This document shows positions 1 through 6,891 of a stretch of DNA of 15,850 bases, piece after piece. The stretch's first letter is position 1; every line of letters starts with the position of its first letter. Origin of the DNA: JBCCEJ01 sp039030335 (GTDB lineage Bacteria > Pseudomonadota > Gammaproteobacteria > HK1). A model generated the notes under the pieces. It searched no databases. It had not been told where the DNA came from and saw nothing but the letters and a program-made list of their open reading frames with translations. The translations under genes and the position numbers were made by a program. The stretch spans positions 1-15,850 of the forward strand of contig JBCCEJ010000102.1 in assembly GCA_039030335.1 (NCBI GenBank), given 5' to 3'.

Positions 1-9
1 GCCGTCGCG

Positions 10-567
10 GTGACGATGCCGCCGTGGTCGGGCCCGCATGAAGCGTTACTGGTCGATGGGGCCTGGCCGGTGCCGGCCGAGGATCGTGTCGTGTCCGCGC
101 CGACCCTGCGTGCTGGCGGCCCGGCAGATGCCGATGCGCTGACATCCCTGGCGTTCAGGTCGAAGGCGTTCTGGCGTTACGACAACGCGTTTATGGAGGC
201 GTGCCGGGACGAACTGTGCGTCGCACCGGCCCTGCTTCGAGACGGTTTGGTGCAGTTGCTCGAACTGGACGGACAGATTGTCGGCTTTGCCGGCATCGAG
301 CCGCTGGCCGATGGAGTCTGGGACCTGAGCCACCTGTTTGTCGCGCCCGATCGGGTTGGACACGGTCACGGAGCAAGGTTGTTTCAGGCCGTGCTGTTGC
401 AGCTTCGTGCGAACGGTGCGCGGCGGCTCGCCGTGCAGGCCGATCCGCAAGCAGGCCCGTTCTATGCGCGTATGGGCGGCCGCCCGACTGGCACCGCGCC
501 GTCACGCAGCATTCCGGGCCGCCAGTTGCCATGCTACGAGTTTGTCGTAGAGGGTGCGTCGGCGTAA
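10..567 (+). CDS. GNAT family N-acetyltransferase (possibly 5'-truncated by the window edge)
   Basis: Predicted soluble GCN5-related acetyltransferase that would move an acetyl group from acetyl-CoA to an unknown amine. Visible signs (numbered from the GTG at 10) are the beta4-alpha3 segment ending in the pyrophosphate loop V-G-H-G-H-G at residues 116-121, after 'LFVAPDR', and the C-terminal 'FYARMG' at 151-156 typical of the fold. The start is uncertain. The frame is open to base 1 and third positions upstream of 91 are GC-rich, as in coding sequence, so the gene could begin outside the window. However, a GTG at 91 has GAGG at 79-82, 8 bases upstream, and would give a 158-residue protein beginning just before the domain, a normal GNAT length. 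Substrate cannot be inferred. A strong terminator follows the stop codon. Confidence 0.8.
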   Translation: MTMPPWSGPHEALLVDGAWPVPAEDRVVSAPTLRAGGPADADALTSLAFRSKAFWRYDNAFMEACRDELCVAPALLRDGLVQLLELDGQIVGFAGIEPLADGVWDLSHLFVAPDRVGHGHGARLFQAVLLQLRANGARRLAVQADPQAGPFYARMGGRPTGTAPSRSIPGRQLPCYEFVVEGASA

Positions 568-576
568 CCGAATGGA

Positions 577-610
577 CCGCGGGACGTCGGTGTGATGTCC
601 CGCGGCTTTT
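577..610 (+). terminator. Rho-independent terminator after the GNAT gene
   Basis: A perfect 9-bp stem, CCGCGGGAC at 577-585 with GTCCCGCGG at 597-605, encloses an 11-base loop and is followed by CTTTT at 606-610. It lies 9 bases past the GNAT stop codon. The T-tract is only on the plus-strand side, so it should stop plus-strand transcription; the converging monooxygenase gene ends at 631. Confidence 0.85.
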
Positions 611-630
611 GAGCCTGGCAGCGATCGTTC

Positions 631-1671
631 TCAGGTAAAAGCTGGCATGACGCGCTCTACGAACAGCTCTAGCGATCGTCGCTTCGCTTCGTAAGGCAAA
701 CCGCAGTCGACCCAGAGACTGTACTCGTCGAAACCAAGCTCTTCGTAGCGCTTCAGGCGCGTGATGACCTCGTCAGGTGTGCCGACGACGTTGTTTGCCC
801 GCATGTTTGACGGGCTCATCATCTGGTTGGCGGCCATCTCAGCGTCGGTGAGTGGTTGGATGTTGCCTTGCACGACCGGGCGGTTGTTCCGAAACCAGGC
901 GCCGAAATAGTTATAGAACTGACTGAGGCCGTCTGCATAACGACTCAGTTCCGCCTCGGTCTCGCCGACGAGTGTGTGTCGCAGCACCATGATCTTCGGC
1001 CGTGCACACGATGGCCGTTCGGCGCACGCGGCGTCGAATCGTTCCATCAGCGATTCGACTTCGTCGTCCGGATTCCACAGTGGCGTGCACTGAACGTGGC
1101 AGCCGTTCGCGACGGCGAACGCATGTGAATCCGGGTCTCGCGCCGCGATCCAGATCGGCGGATGTGGTTGTTGTACCGGTTTTGGCGCGCTCGTTGTGGC
1201 TGGAAACTTCCAGAACTCGTTGTCGAGTTCAAAATCACCGTCCCAAAGACCCTTGACGGCAGGCACCAGCGCGCGCATCCGCTTACCGGCTTGCACTGCG
1301 TCGAGGCCCACCGCACCGAGTCGCTCGAATTCATAGGTATACGCGCCGCGCGCGATGCCGAGTTCGAGCCGGCCGCCAGTGACGAGGTCGGTCATCGCAG
1401 CTTCGCCTGCGAGCTTGATAGGGTGCCAGAACGGCGCGACTACCGTGGCGGTGCCGAGCCGCACATGCTGAGTGCGGTGTGCGAGATCGACCAGCAACGT
1501 AAATGGGTTCGGTGCGATCGTGAAGTCCATACCATGGTGCTCGCCGGTCCAGACGGCATGGAAACCGCTGGCATCGGCGAACTGACAGAGGGACACGAAT
1601 TCGTCGTAGAGAGCGTGTTGGTCCTGACCGGGACCAAGGCGCTCCATATGCGCAAAGAGTGAGAATTTCAT
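631..1671 (-). CDS. LLM class flavin-dependent oxidoreductase (bacterial luciferase-like)
   Basis: A 346-residue luciferase-like monooxygenase, expected to use reduced FMN (F420 in some relatives) and O2 to oxidise an organic substrate in the cytoplasm. The TIM-barrel signature is clear: 'EHH' at 44-46, 'RLGTATVV' at 71-78, the family core 'DLVTGGRLELGIARG' at 95-109 with a following E at 114, 'PPIWIAA' near 171-177, and the C-terminal 'VVGTPDEVI' at 295-303. The ATG at 1671 is chosen because beta-strand 1 ('MKFSLFAH') begins there. The frame stays open 59 codons further upstream, but that part is not protein-like and crosses the divergent promoter region. AAGG lies about 13 bases upstream. 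A perfect TTGACA on this strand at 1709-1704 could be a -35 box, but no good -10 follows. Substrate is unknown; relatives act on alkanes, sulfonates, EDTA/NTA-like chelators and others. Confidence 0.88.
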   Translation of the reverse strand: MKFSLFAHMERLGPGQDQHALYDEFVSLCQFADASGFHAVWTGEHHGMDFTIAPNPFTLLVDLAHRTQHVRLGTATVVAPFWHPIKLAGEAAMTDLVTGGRLELGIARGAYTYEFERLGAVGLDAVQAGKRMRALVPAVKGLWDGDFELDNEFWKFPATTSAPKPVQQPHPPIWIAARDPDSHAFAVANGCHVQCTPLWNPDDEVESLMERFDAACAERPSCARPKIMVLRHTLVGETEAELSRYADGLSQFYNYFGAWFRNNRPVVQGNIQPLTDAEMAANQMMSPSNMRANNVVGTPDEVITRLKRYEELGFDEYSLWVDCGLPYEAKRRSLELFVERVMPAFT

Positions 1672-1702
1672 GGGCGTACAGTGACCTTGCGTATGCACAT
1701 AA

Positions 1703-1740
1703 GTGTCAAACGTCCCCGAGCATGCGGGGACCCCTGACAC
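1703..1740. promoter_or_regulatory. Imperfect 38-base palindrome between divergent genes (operator candidate)
   Basis: Outer arms GTGTCA (1703-1708) and TGACAC (1735-1740) pair, then three mismatched positions, then a 7-bp inner stem GTCCCCG (1712-1718) with CGGGGAC (1725-1731) around a 6-base centre. It lies 31 bases upstream of the monooxygenase ATG, overlaps a TTGACA hexamer on the minus strand, and faces the dehydrogenase gene on the other side. For the monooxygenase it sits at or upstream of the putative -35, which favours a DNA-binding site over an RNA hairpin. No regulator gene is present in the window. Confidence 0.5.
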
Positions 1741-1933
1741 ACACCGATTAAGCTCACTGCGTGCCCACTTGAGCGGCGGCGCATACATAGCACAAAGTCG
1801 AAATCTGGGGCAATCGCGAGGGCGACGCCCGCATCCGGTTCCGGTCAATTCAGCCAGACCGCTCCGTCTTCGCCAGCATCGACTATCTTTATTCCTGGAC
1901 TACACGTTCAACACGTATGAACCGGGGGCCGGC

Positions 1934-2896
1934 GTGGCCATCAACTTTGCTTTGCTCGGCACTGGCCGAATTGCCGAGAATGCGCTGTCCGAGGCGCTGA
2001 AAGTCGCCAACGGATCCAGACTCTGGAGCGTCTTCAGCCGCGATCTGGAGCGGGCACGTAAGTTTGCCAGTTCTCACGTGGCCGCCGCGCCAAAGGCGGC
2101 ATTCGACGACCTCGACGCCCTGTTGGCCGACCCGGAACTGCACGCTGTTCTGATCGCAACGCCCGACCGCCTGCATGCGGAGCAGGCCATCGCTGCCGCC
2201 AGGGCTGGCAAGCACGTGCTGGTCGAGAAGCCGATGGCGACGACGCTCGAGGAATGCGAAGCCATGATCCGGGCGTGCGAGGAGGCAAGAGTCAAGCTGG
2301 GCGTTGCGTATCACATGCGTTGGCACCACGGCCATCGGCAGGTTGCTGAGCTTGCGCATGCCGGCGAGTTCGGTGAACTCCGTCACGTGCGCGTGCAGTG
2401 GTCCTGGCCGGCGCCCGACAACAGCAACTGGCGGGCGGCTGCCGACATGGGACGCTGGTGGTCGCTCGCGGGTGTGGGAACACACTGTCTCGATCAGATT
2501 CGCTGGCTGCTCACCCCGGTCGCTGGTGATGTCGCCCAGATGAGCAGTGTCATTTCGAAATCCCATTTCGAAGGTCCCCACGACGAGACCGCGATCCTCG
2601 GATTCCGCTTTGAGAACGGCGCTACCGGGGAGCTATGTTCCTCCGTGTTGTTTGGTGCGCCACCCCGCATGGAACTGTACGGCACGCGGGGCTGGGTAAG
2701 GTTCGAAGACACGCTCGGACCGCACGGTGCGGGGCGTATCGAGACGCACAACGGGCCGCTGTCGTTTTCGATCGGCAATCCCTATCAGGGCGAGGTCGAG
2801 GACTTCGTGCACGCAATTCGTGAAGACCGACCCCCGGAGGTCGACGGCGTCGAGGGGATGCGCAATGTGGAGCTGATGCTCCAGGCTGTTCGTTAG
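1934..2896 (+). CDS. Gfo/Idh/MocA family NAD(P)-dependent oxidoreductase
   Basis: A 320-residue two-domain dehydrogenase of the glucose-fructose oxidoreductase / inositol dehydrogenase type, cytoplasmic, oxidising or reducing a sugar or polyol-like substrate. The Rossmann loop G-T-G-R-I-A is at residues 9-14, the catalytic Lys motif 'EKP' at 98-100, and the substrate-domain motif 'GTHCLDQIRW' at 182-191, with His and Asp in family positions. The GTG at 1934 is chosen because GGGGG at 1924-1928 sits 5 bases upstream and the Rossmann strand begins immediately; the upstream open frame is not protein-like. The C-terminus stops abruptly at '...ELMLQAVR', where family members usually continue about 12 residues. 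The stop codon TAG overlaps the first two bases of a 20-base inverted repeat, so the end may have been clipped by an inserted element. Substrate is not predictable. Confidence 0.9.
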   Translation: MAINFALLGTGRIAENALSEALKVANGSRLWSVFSRDLERARKFASSHVAAAPKAAFDDLDALLADPELHAVLIATPDRLHAEQAIAAARAGKHVLVEKPMATTLEECEAMIRACEEARVKLGVAYHMRWHHGHRQVAELAHAGEFGELRHVRVQWSWPAPDNSNWRAAADMGRWWSLAGVGTHCLDQIRWLLTPVAGDVAQMSSVISKSHFEGPHDETAILGFRFENGATGELCSSVLFGAPPRMELYGTRGWVRFEDTLGPHGAGRIETHNGPLSFSIGNPYQGEVEDFVHAIREDRPPEVDGVEGMRNVELMLQAVR

Positions 2897-3141
2897 CCCG
2901 CCTATTTCACCAGTCCGGCGCTCCTGATAGCCAAACGTCCTTGTATTGAAAACCAAAGTGCTGTTTCAACCGTCGCCCTGGCCGGTACGATTCGCGCCTG
3001 CACGAGCTGGCACTCGATCCTGCACGCCGCATCGCGCGCACCTCACTCGGCGTTGGAATAACCAGGCCCAACGTGGCGTTCCCACGATGTAACGCACAAT
3101 TCCTTTGCGCCATTCTCGTGCACTGGTGAAATATGCGGGCT
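2895..3141. repeat. 247-bp segment bounded by 20-base inverted repeats (MITE/IS-remnant candidate)
   Basis: The 20 bases at 2895-2914 (AGCCCGCCTATTTCACCAGT) match the reverse complement of 3122-3141 at 19 of 20 positions; the only difference is C versus A at position 8. Similarity does not extend outward or inward. The enclosed 207 bases hold no credible gene: the open frames there are short and not protein-like. There is only a weak inner repeat TTGAAA/TTTCAA (2946-2951, 2964-2969). This accounts for most of the 316-base gap between the dehydrogenase stop and the next gene; 3142-3212 shows nothing else. No target-site duplication is visible. Such ends fit a miniature inverted-repeat element or an internally deleted insertion sequence. 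The family is not established. Confidence 0.6.
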
Positions 3142-3212
3142 GGTCGCGCCGGGCGCCTCGAGCCTCCGACCGCCGCCTGAGCCACTTGACGCATCCTCGC
3201 GGCCGCTGTCAG

Positions 3213-3539
3213 TCAGGTGCGGGTAGACCCCACCTGAGCCACGCTCACGATCGTTGCCACTGGAACGACCAGCAGCAGCGTGACGCTCCCGCCCACGATC
3301 AGACGCTCGTCATTCAGCAGGGCTGACCACACCTCGTGCAGGACGATGATCGCGGCATACCAGATGCCGCCGAGCAGCACCATCGCGTTCAGGGCATACA
3401 CTGCGAAGCGAACAGCTGTCGGGCGATGGCGCAGCACCGCGGCGAGGTTGAGTATGCCAACGACGATGCCGGGTAGCGCAATCCAATAGATCCCTTCCCA
3501 AATTGCCGGCAGCAATGCTGCCACGGTCAATACATTCAC
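3213..3539 (-). CDS. Small integral membrane protein of unknown function
   Basis: I do not recognise the family. From the GTG at 3539 the product is 108 residues, very hydrophobic, with three to four likely membrane helices: around 'VAALLPAIWEGIYWIALPGI' and the following 'VVGILNLAAVL', then 'YALNAMVLLGGIWYAAIIVL', then 'LIVGGSVTLLLVVPVATIV'. Short charged links such as 'RHRPTAVR' and 'LLNDER' separate them. The GTG has no SD, whereas AGGAG (plus-strand ctcct, 3573-3577) sits 6 bases before an in-frame ATA at 3566-3564. Reading from there adds nine residues (I-KLHRFASA), giving 117. The real start may be that ATA, or the gene may have lost an ATG. It is divergent from the VOC gene with about 60 bases between them. 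Confidence 0.6.
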   Translation of the reverse strand: MNVLTVAALLPAIWEGIYWIALPGIVVGILNLAAVLRHRPTAVRFAVYALNAMVLLGGIWYAAIIVLHEVWSALLNDERLIVGGSVTLLLVVPVATIVSVAQVGSTRT

Positions 3540-3563
3540 GGCGCTAGCGAAGCGATGGAGCTT

Positions 3564-3577
3564 TATGACAGTCTCCT
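3564..3577 (-). promoter_or_regulatory. Ribosome binding site pointing to a non-standard ATA start
   Basis: On the minus strand AGGAG (3577-3573) is followed by ACTGTC and then ATA AAG, in frame with the membrane-protein gene. Spacing is ideal for initiation at the ATA codon (3566-3564), while the first standard start (GTG, 3539) is 33 bases from the SD and has none of its own. A single G-to-A change at the third position of an ATG would explain this. Confidence 0.45.
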
Positions 3578-3630
3578 GGACTTGATGAATCGCGACGATC
3601 CTGGCGGCAATTCTGCTAGTGGAACCACTT

Positions 3631-4053
3631 ATGCAACAAGCGCTGATTCACGTTGCCCTGGTCGTGCGCGAATACGATGAGGCCATCGATTTCTACGTAG
3701 GCAAACTCGGTTTTGAACTGATCGAGGACACCTACCAGCCTCGGCAGGACAAACGATGGGTCGTGGTCGCGCCGCCAGGCTCCTCGGGAACGACGCTGTT
3801 GCTCGCCCGGGCTGCCGAACCGCCGCAATACGACTTCATCGGTAACCAGTCCGGTGGACGCGTTTTTCTGTTCCTTCGCACCGACGATTTCTGGCGCGAC
3901 TACCATCGCATGCAGGCGGACGGGATTCGCTTCGTGCGCCCGCCAGAAGAAGCGGATTACGGCACCGTCGCGGTCTTCGAAGACCTGTACGGCAATCGCT
4001 GGGACCTTCTGCAACTGGTACCAGACCATCCGTTGGCGAACCGGCCTGGTTGA
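3631..4053 (+). CDS. VOC (glyoxalase/bleomycin-resistance/dioxygenase) superfamily protein
   Basis: A 140-residue single vicinal-oxygen-chelate unit with two beta-alpha-beta-beta-beta repeats. The first begins 'MQQALIHVALVV', with the usual metal-ligand His at residue 7, and continues 'AIDFYVGKLGFEL' (18-30). The second ends in the characteristic 'FEDLYGNRWDLLQL' (116-129), where D125 takes the place of the usual acidic metal ligand. Such proteins are typically metal-dependent homodimers acting as lyases, isomerases, dioxygenases or resistance binders; which applies here cannot be told. ATG 3631 is preferred over GTG 3619 because GGAA at 3621-3624 lies 6 bases upstream and the fold starts directly after it. 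It is the first gene of a plus-strand run with the hydrolase and the Ntn hydrolase, though 166 bases separate it from the next. Confidence 0.88.
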   Translation: MQQALIHVALVVREYDEAIDFYVGKLGFELIEDTYQPRQDKRWVVVAPPGSSGTTLLLARAAEPPQYDFIGNQSGGRVFLFLRTDDFWRDYHRMQADGIRFVRPPEEADYGTVAVFEDLYGNRWDLLQLVPDHPLANRPG

Positions 4054-4177
4054 ACGATCGGCACAACGGTACAGGTGCGGGTGGTCAGGCATCTGTGGCC
4101 CGAGCGGGGCGGAGCGAGTGCTTCTTTGCAGTAGAATCGCCGCTGATCCCGTGGGCAGATACGGCTTCCCCGACACG

Positions 4178-4190
4178 GGGGCGTCGCCCC
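4178..4190. promoter_or_regulatory. Short GC-rich hairpin upstream of the hydrolase gene
   Basis: GGGGC-GTC-GCCCC forms a 5-bp stem with a 3-base loop, 29 bases before the hydrolase ATG. No T-tract follows, so it is not an intrinsic terminator. It may affect leader structure or be incidental in this GC-rich gap. Confidence 0.25.
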
Positions 4191-4219
4191 GCAACAAATT
4201 CCTGGCAGGAGACCGGACT

Positions 4220-5167
4220 ATGAGCGTGCACCCGCAGATTCAGGCTGTAATGGACAAGGTGGCCGAGTTGGGTCTGCCAAAGATGCAGACGTTGTCGGCT
4301 GAGGACGGGCGCGAGCAGTACCTGATGATGGCGCGGGCACGGGCTGGCGAGGTGGTCGAAGTCGGCTCCGTGGAAGTCGTGCAAATACCTGGCCCCGGTG
4401 GCAGTTTCGAAGCGCGCGTTTATACGCCCGCTGACGCTGAGGGCCCATTGCCACTGCTGGTTTACTACCACGGCGGTGGCCACGTCATCGGCAATCCCGA
4501 GACGCACGATCCAACTACCCGCAATCTCTGCGCAGGGGCCGCCTGCAAGGTGGTTTCGGTCAACTACCGCAAGGGTCCCGAGCACAAGTTTCCAGCCGCC
4601 GCGGAAGATGCTTATGCGGCGCTCAGGTGGTGCGCGGAGAACGCGGCAGCGCTCGGTGTAGACGCATCGCGCATCGCCGTTGGCGGCGACAGCGCCGGCG
4701 GCAATCTCGCTGCTGTCACAGCGTTGATGGCGCGCGATGCCGGCGGCCCGGGACTGTGCTTTCAGCTGCTCGTCTATCCGGTCGCGGACTATCATTGCGC
4801 GTCCGATTCGTATGTCCGATACGCAACCGGCTTCGGGCTGCTGGAAGCGGAGACGATGCGCTGGTTTCAAGGCCACTACCTGGCCGAGGCGGCTGACGCG
4901 GACGATTGGCGCGCCTCGCCGCTGCTCGCTCCGGACCTCTCCGGATTGCCTCCCGCCTTGTTGATGACGGCCGAGTACGATGTATTGCACGACGAGGGGG
5001 AAGCGTTCGCCGCGGCGCTCAAACGCGCTGGCGTCAGCGTCGAACATGTCGACTATCCGGGCATGATCCACGGGTTCTTCACAATGATTCCGATCGTCGA
5101 TGCGGCCGGCGAGGCGCAAGCGAGCGCCATCGCGGCCCTTAAACATGCCTTCGGCACTCGTGCGTAA
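4220..5167 (+). CDS. Alpha/beta hydrolase, hormone-sensitive-lipase (HSL) type esterase
   Basis: A 315-residue cytoplasmic carboxylesterase of the HSL (family IV) type. The oxyanion-hole motif HGGG is at residues 84-87, within 'LLVYYHGGGHVIGN'. The nucleophile elbow G-D-S-A-G at 156-160 carries Ser158. The acid is Asp254 in 'AEYDVLHDEG', and the catalytic His is 284 in 'GMIHGF'. All three triad residues and the oxyanion loop are intact, and the length is normal, including an N-terminal cap of about 50 residues. ATG 4220 is supported by AGGAGA at 4206-4211; the longer open frame upstream lies over the VOC gene in another frame. Expected reaction is hydrolysis of short to medium acyl esters; the natural substrate is unknown. 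It ends 23 bases before the Ntn hydrolase gene, so the two are probably co-transcribed. Confidence 0.93.
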   Translation: MSVHPQIQAVMDKVAELGLPKMQTLSAEDGREQYLMMARARAGEVVEVGSVEVVQIPGPGGSFEARVYTPADAEGPLPLLVYYHGGGHVIGNPETHDPTTRNLCAGAACKVVSVNYRKGPEHKFPAAAEDAYAALRWCAENAAALGVDASRIAVGGDSAGGNLAAVTALMARDAGGPGLCFQLLVYPVADYHCASDSYVRYATGFGLLEAETMRWFQGHYLAEAADADDWRASPLLAPDLSGLPPALLMTAEYDVLHDEGEAFAAALKRAGVSVEHVDYPGMIHGFFTMIPIVDAAGEAQASAIAALKHAFGTRA

Positions 5168-5190
5168 ACCGGTGCCCAGGGCTGCAGCGG

Positions 5191-6858
5191 GTGACTGAAC
5201 GCGCCGGCTTGCCGTTTGCCTGCGAAAAGCGTTCCGTCGCAGGTGGCGACGGCATCGTTGCGGCGAACCATCCGCTCGGTGCGGCCGCGGGCCTGGAGAT
5301 GCTGGCGGCCGGCGGCAATGCTGTCGATGCCGCCGTGGCGACGCTGCTGACGCTGACGGTCGTTGAGCCCATGATGGTTGGCCTGATCGGCGGCGGAATG
5401 ACGCACATACGTTCACCCGACGGCGACCACATTGTGATCGACGGCCAGAGCAAGGCGCCCGCTGCCGCGGCGCCGGACATGTACGAACCGCTGTCTGACG
5501 AGATCGCAACGCGTCTCGAAACGGCGGGACGCAAGAACGCCATCGGACCGCTGGCGACCGCCGTGCCAGGCAACCTGGTCGCCTGGACGCGCGCGCTCGA
5601 GCGCTTTGGCACGATGTCGCTGTCGGACGTTATCGAACCTGCGATCCGCCACGCCGAACGCGGCTTTACCGTTTCCGCTTATCTCAGTGAATGCGCCGCA
5701 GAGGCAGCCGCCGACCTGGCGTTGGACCGGCGCATTGCGCAAACCTTTCTGCCCGGAGGCTCGCCGGTCAGCCCCGGCACACGTCTGCGCCAGCCAGCCT
5801 ACGCCGATACCCTTCGAACCATCGCGGCTGAAGGGGTCGGTGCGCTGCACGGCGGAGGCGTCGGCGCCGCCGTGGCGGACTACCTCGGCGGCGCCGGCGG
5901 CGTACTGTCGCTCGCCGATCTGGCCGACTACGAAGCTATCGTGCGCGCACCGGTTCGCGGCCACTTCCAAGGCGTTGAAATCGTAGGGCCGCCGCCGCCG
6001 GCATCCGGCGGCGTGCACGTCGTGCAGATGTTGAACGTACTCTCACGCTTCGACCTCGCCGGGCTCGGGTACGGATCGACCGGGTCGATTCACCTGCTGG
6101 CTGAAGCGATGAAGCTCGCCTTTGCTGACCGCGACGCCGCGACGGGCGATCCGGCTTTTCTGGATGTCCCCGTCGAGCGGCTACTCAGCCAGGACTACGC
6201 GGCCGAGCGCGCGGCCGAAGTGGACCTGCGCCGCGCGCGCGCCTGGACCCAAGGTGTCCGGCCGTCGCGTGAGGGCGCACATACGACGCATATGACGGCC
6301 ATCGACAGAGACGGTATGACCGTGGTCGCGACGCACACGCTGAACAGTACCTTCGGGGCGTGCTACGTCGTCGGCGAGACCGGCATGATCGCCAACAACT
6401 ATATGAGCTTGTTCGACCCGCACCCCGGCCGCGCGCTGTCGATCGCACCCGGCAAGCGCGTACCGACGTCGATGGCGCCTCTGATGGGAGTTCGGGATGG
6501 GGAGTTGGAGTTCGCGCTGGGCGTCGTAGGCGGAGTCCGGATCTTCCCGTCGGCAATGCAGGCAGTTGTCAATCTGCTGAGCCACGGCATGACGTTGCAG
6601 CAAGCTGTCGAAGCCCCCCGCGTCTGGACGCAGGGTGGTCAGCTGGAACTCGAGACCACGCTCTGCGTCCACGCAGATGCGCTGCGCGGGATGGGACACG
6701 ACCCGGTAGGTGTCAAGCATCTGGGCGGTGGCATGAACGCGATCCGGCGTTTGCCCGATGGCCGGTTCGAGGGCGCCGCCTGCTGGCGGGCCGATGGTGT
6801 CGCGCTCGCGCTCGGCGGCTCAGCCGCGCGTGCTGGTACCCGCTTTCACCCGGACTGA
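5191..6858 (+). CDS. Gamma-glutamyltransferase family Ntn hydrolase (non-canonical substrate pocket)
   Basis: A 555-residue member of the GGT / cephalosporin-acylase-like Ntn hydrolases, made as a precursor that self-cleaves before a Thr. That residue is Thr365 in 'HTTHMTAID', giving subunits of about 364 and 191 residues. Family landmarks: 'GGNAVDAAVA' (41-50), 'GGGM' (67-70), 'AVPGNLVAW' (124-132), 'PPPPASGG' (267-274), 'NSTFGACYVVGETG' (385-398), 'VPTSMAP' (424-430). The gamma-glutamyl-binding Arg of the E. coli enzyme ('DFREMAP', R114) aligns with Gln in 'DGQSKAP' (84-90). The Asp that holds the alpha-amino group ('NNQMDDF') is replaced in 'NNYMSLF' (402-408), and 'GSPGGSRI' has become 'GVVGGVRI' (444-451). 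No signal peptide is visible, unlike periplasmic GGTs. The GTG start at 5191 is preceded by AGGG at 5178-5181. The protein is probably an amidase or acylase on another substrate. Confidence 0.9.
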   Translation: MTERAGLPFACEKRSVAGGDGIVAANHPLGAAAGLEMLAAGGNAVDAAVATLLTLTVVEPMMVGLIGGGMTHIRSPDGDHIVIDGQSKAPAAAAPDMYEPLSDEIATRLETAGRKNAIGPLATAVPGNLVAWTRALERFGTMSLSDVIEPAIRHAERGFTVSAYLSECAAEAAADLALDRRIAQTFLPGGSPVSPGTRLRQPAYADTLRTIAAEGVGALHGGGVGAAVADYLGGAGGVLSLADLADYEAIVRAPVRGHFQGVEIVGPPPPASGGVHVVQMLNVLSRFDLAGLGYGSTGSIHLLAEAMKLAFADRDAATGDPAFLDVPVERLLSQDYAAERAAEVDLRRARAWTQGVRPSREGAHTTHMTAIDRDGMTVVATHTLNSTFGACYVVGETGMIANNYMSLFDPHPGRALSIAPGKRVPTSMAPLMGVRDGELEFALGVVGGVRIFPSAMQAVVNLLSHGMTLQQAVEAPRVWTQGGQLELETTLCVHADALRGMGHDPVGVKHLGGGMNAIRRLPDGRFEGAACWRADGVALALGGSAARAGTRFHPD

Positions 6859-6891
6859 CGCGCCATGCGACCGGTCCCAACCATTCCCGGC

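Noticed and set aside
1712..1731. Hairpin resembling a type I-E CRISPR repeat core (GTCCCCG ... CGGGGAC).
   Set aside because: It occurs once; there are no repeat-spacer units and no cas genes in the window. An operator palindrome explains it better.
2907..3194. Minus-strand open frame of 95 codons in the gap after the dehydrogenase.
   Set aside because: Arg- and Ser-rich, no domain, no SD seen, and it runs through the inverted-repeat element and its edge; it looks like a chance frame in GC-rich DNA.
3618..3629. AGTGG-AA-CCACT inverted repeat just before the VOC start codon.
   Set aside because: The 2-base loop is too tight for an RNA hairpin and 5-bp arms are common by chance; it also includes the SD-like GGAA. 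Weak evidence for an operator.
4085..5509. Long minus-strand open frame (474 codons) opposite the HSL hydrolase.
   Set aside because: Antisense shadow of a gene with an intact catalytic triad; its own translation is Arg-rich with no recognisable motif.
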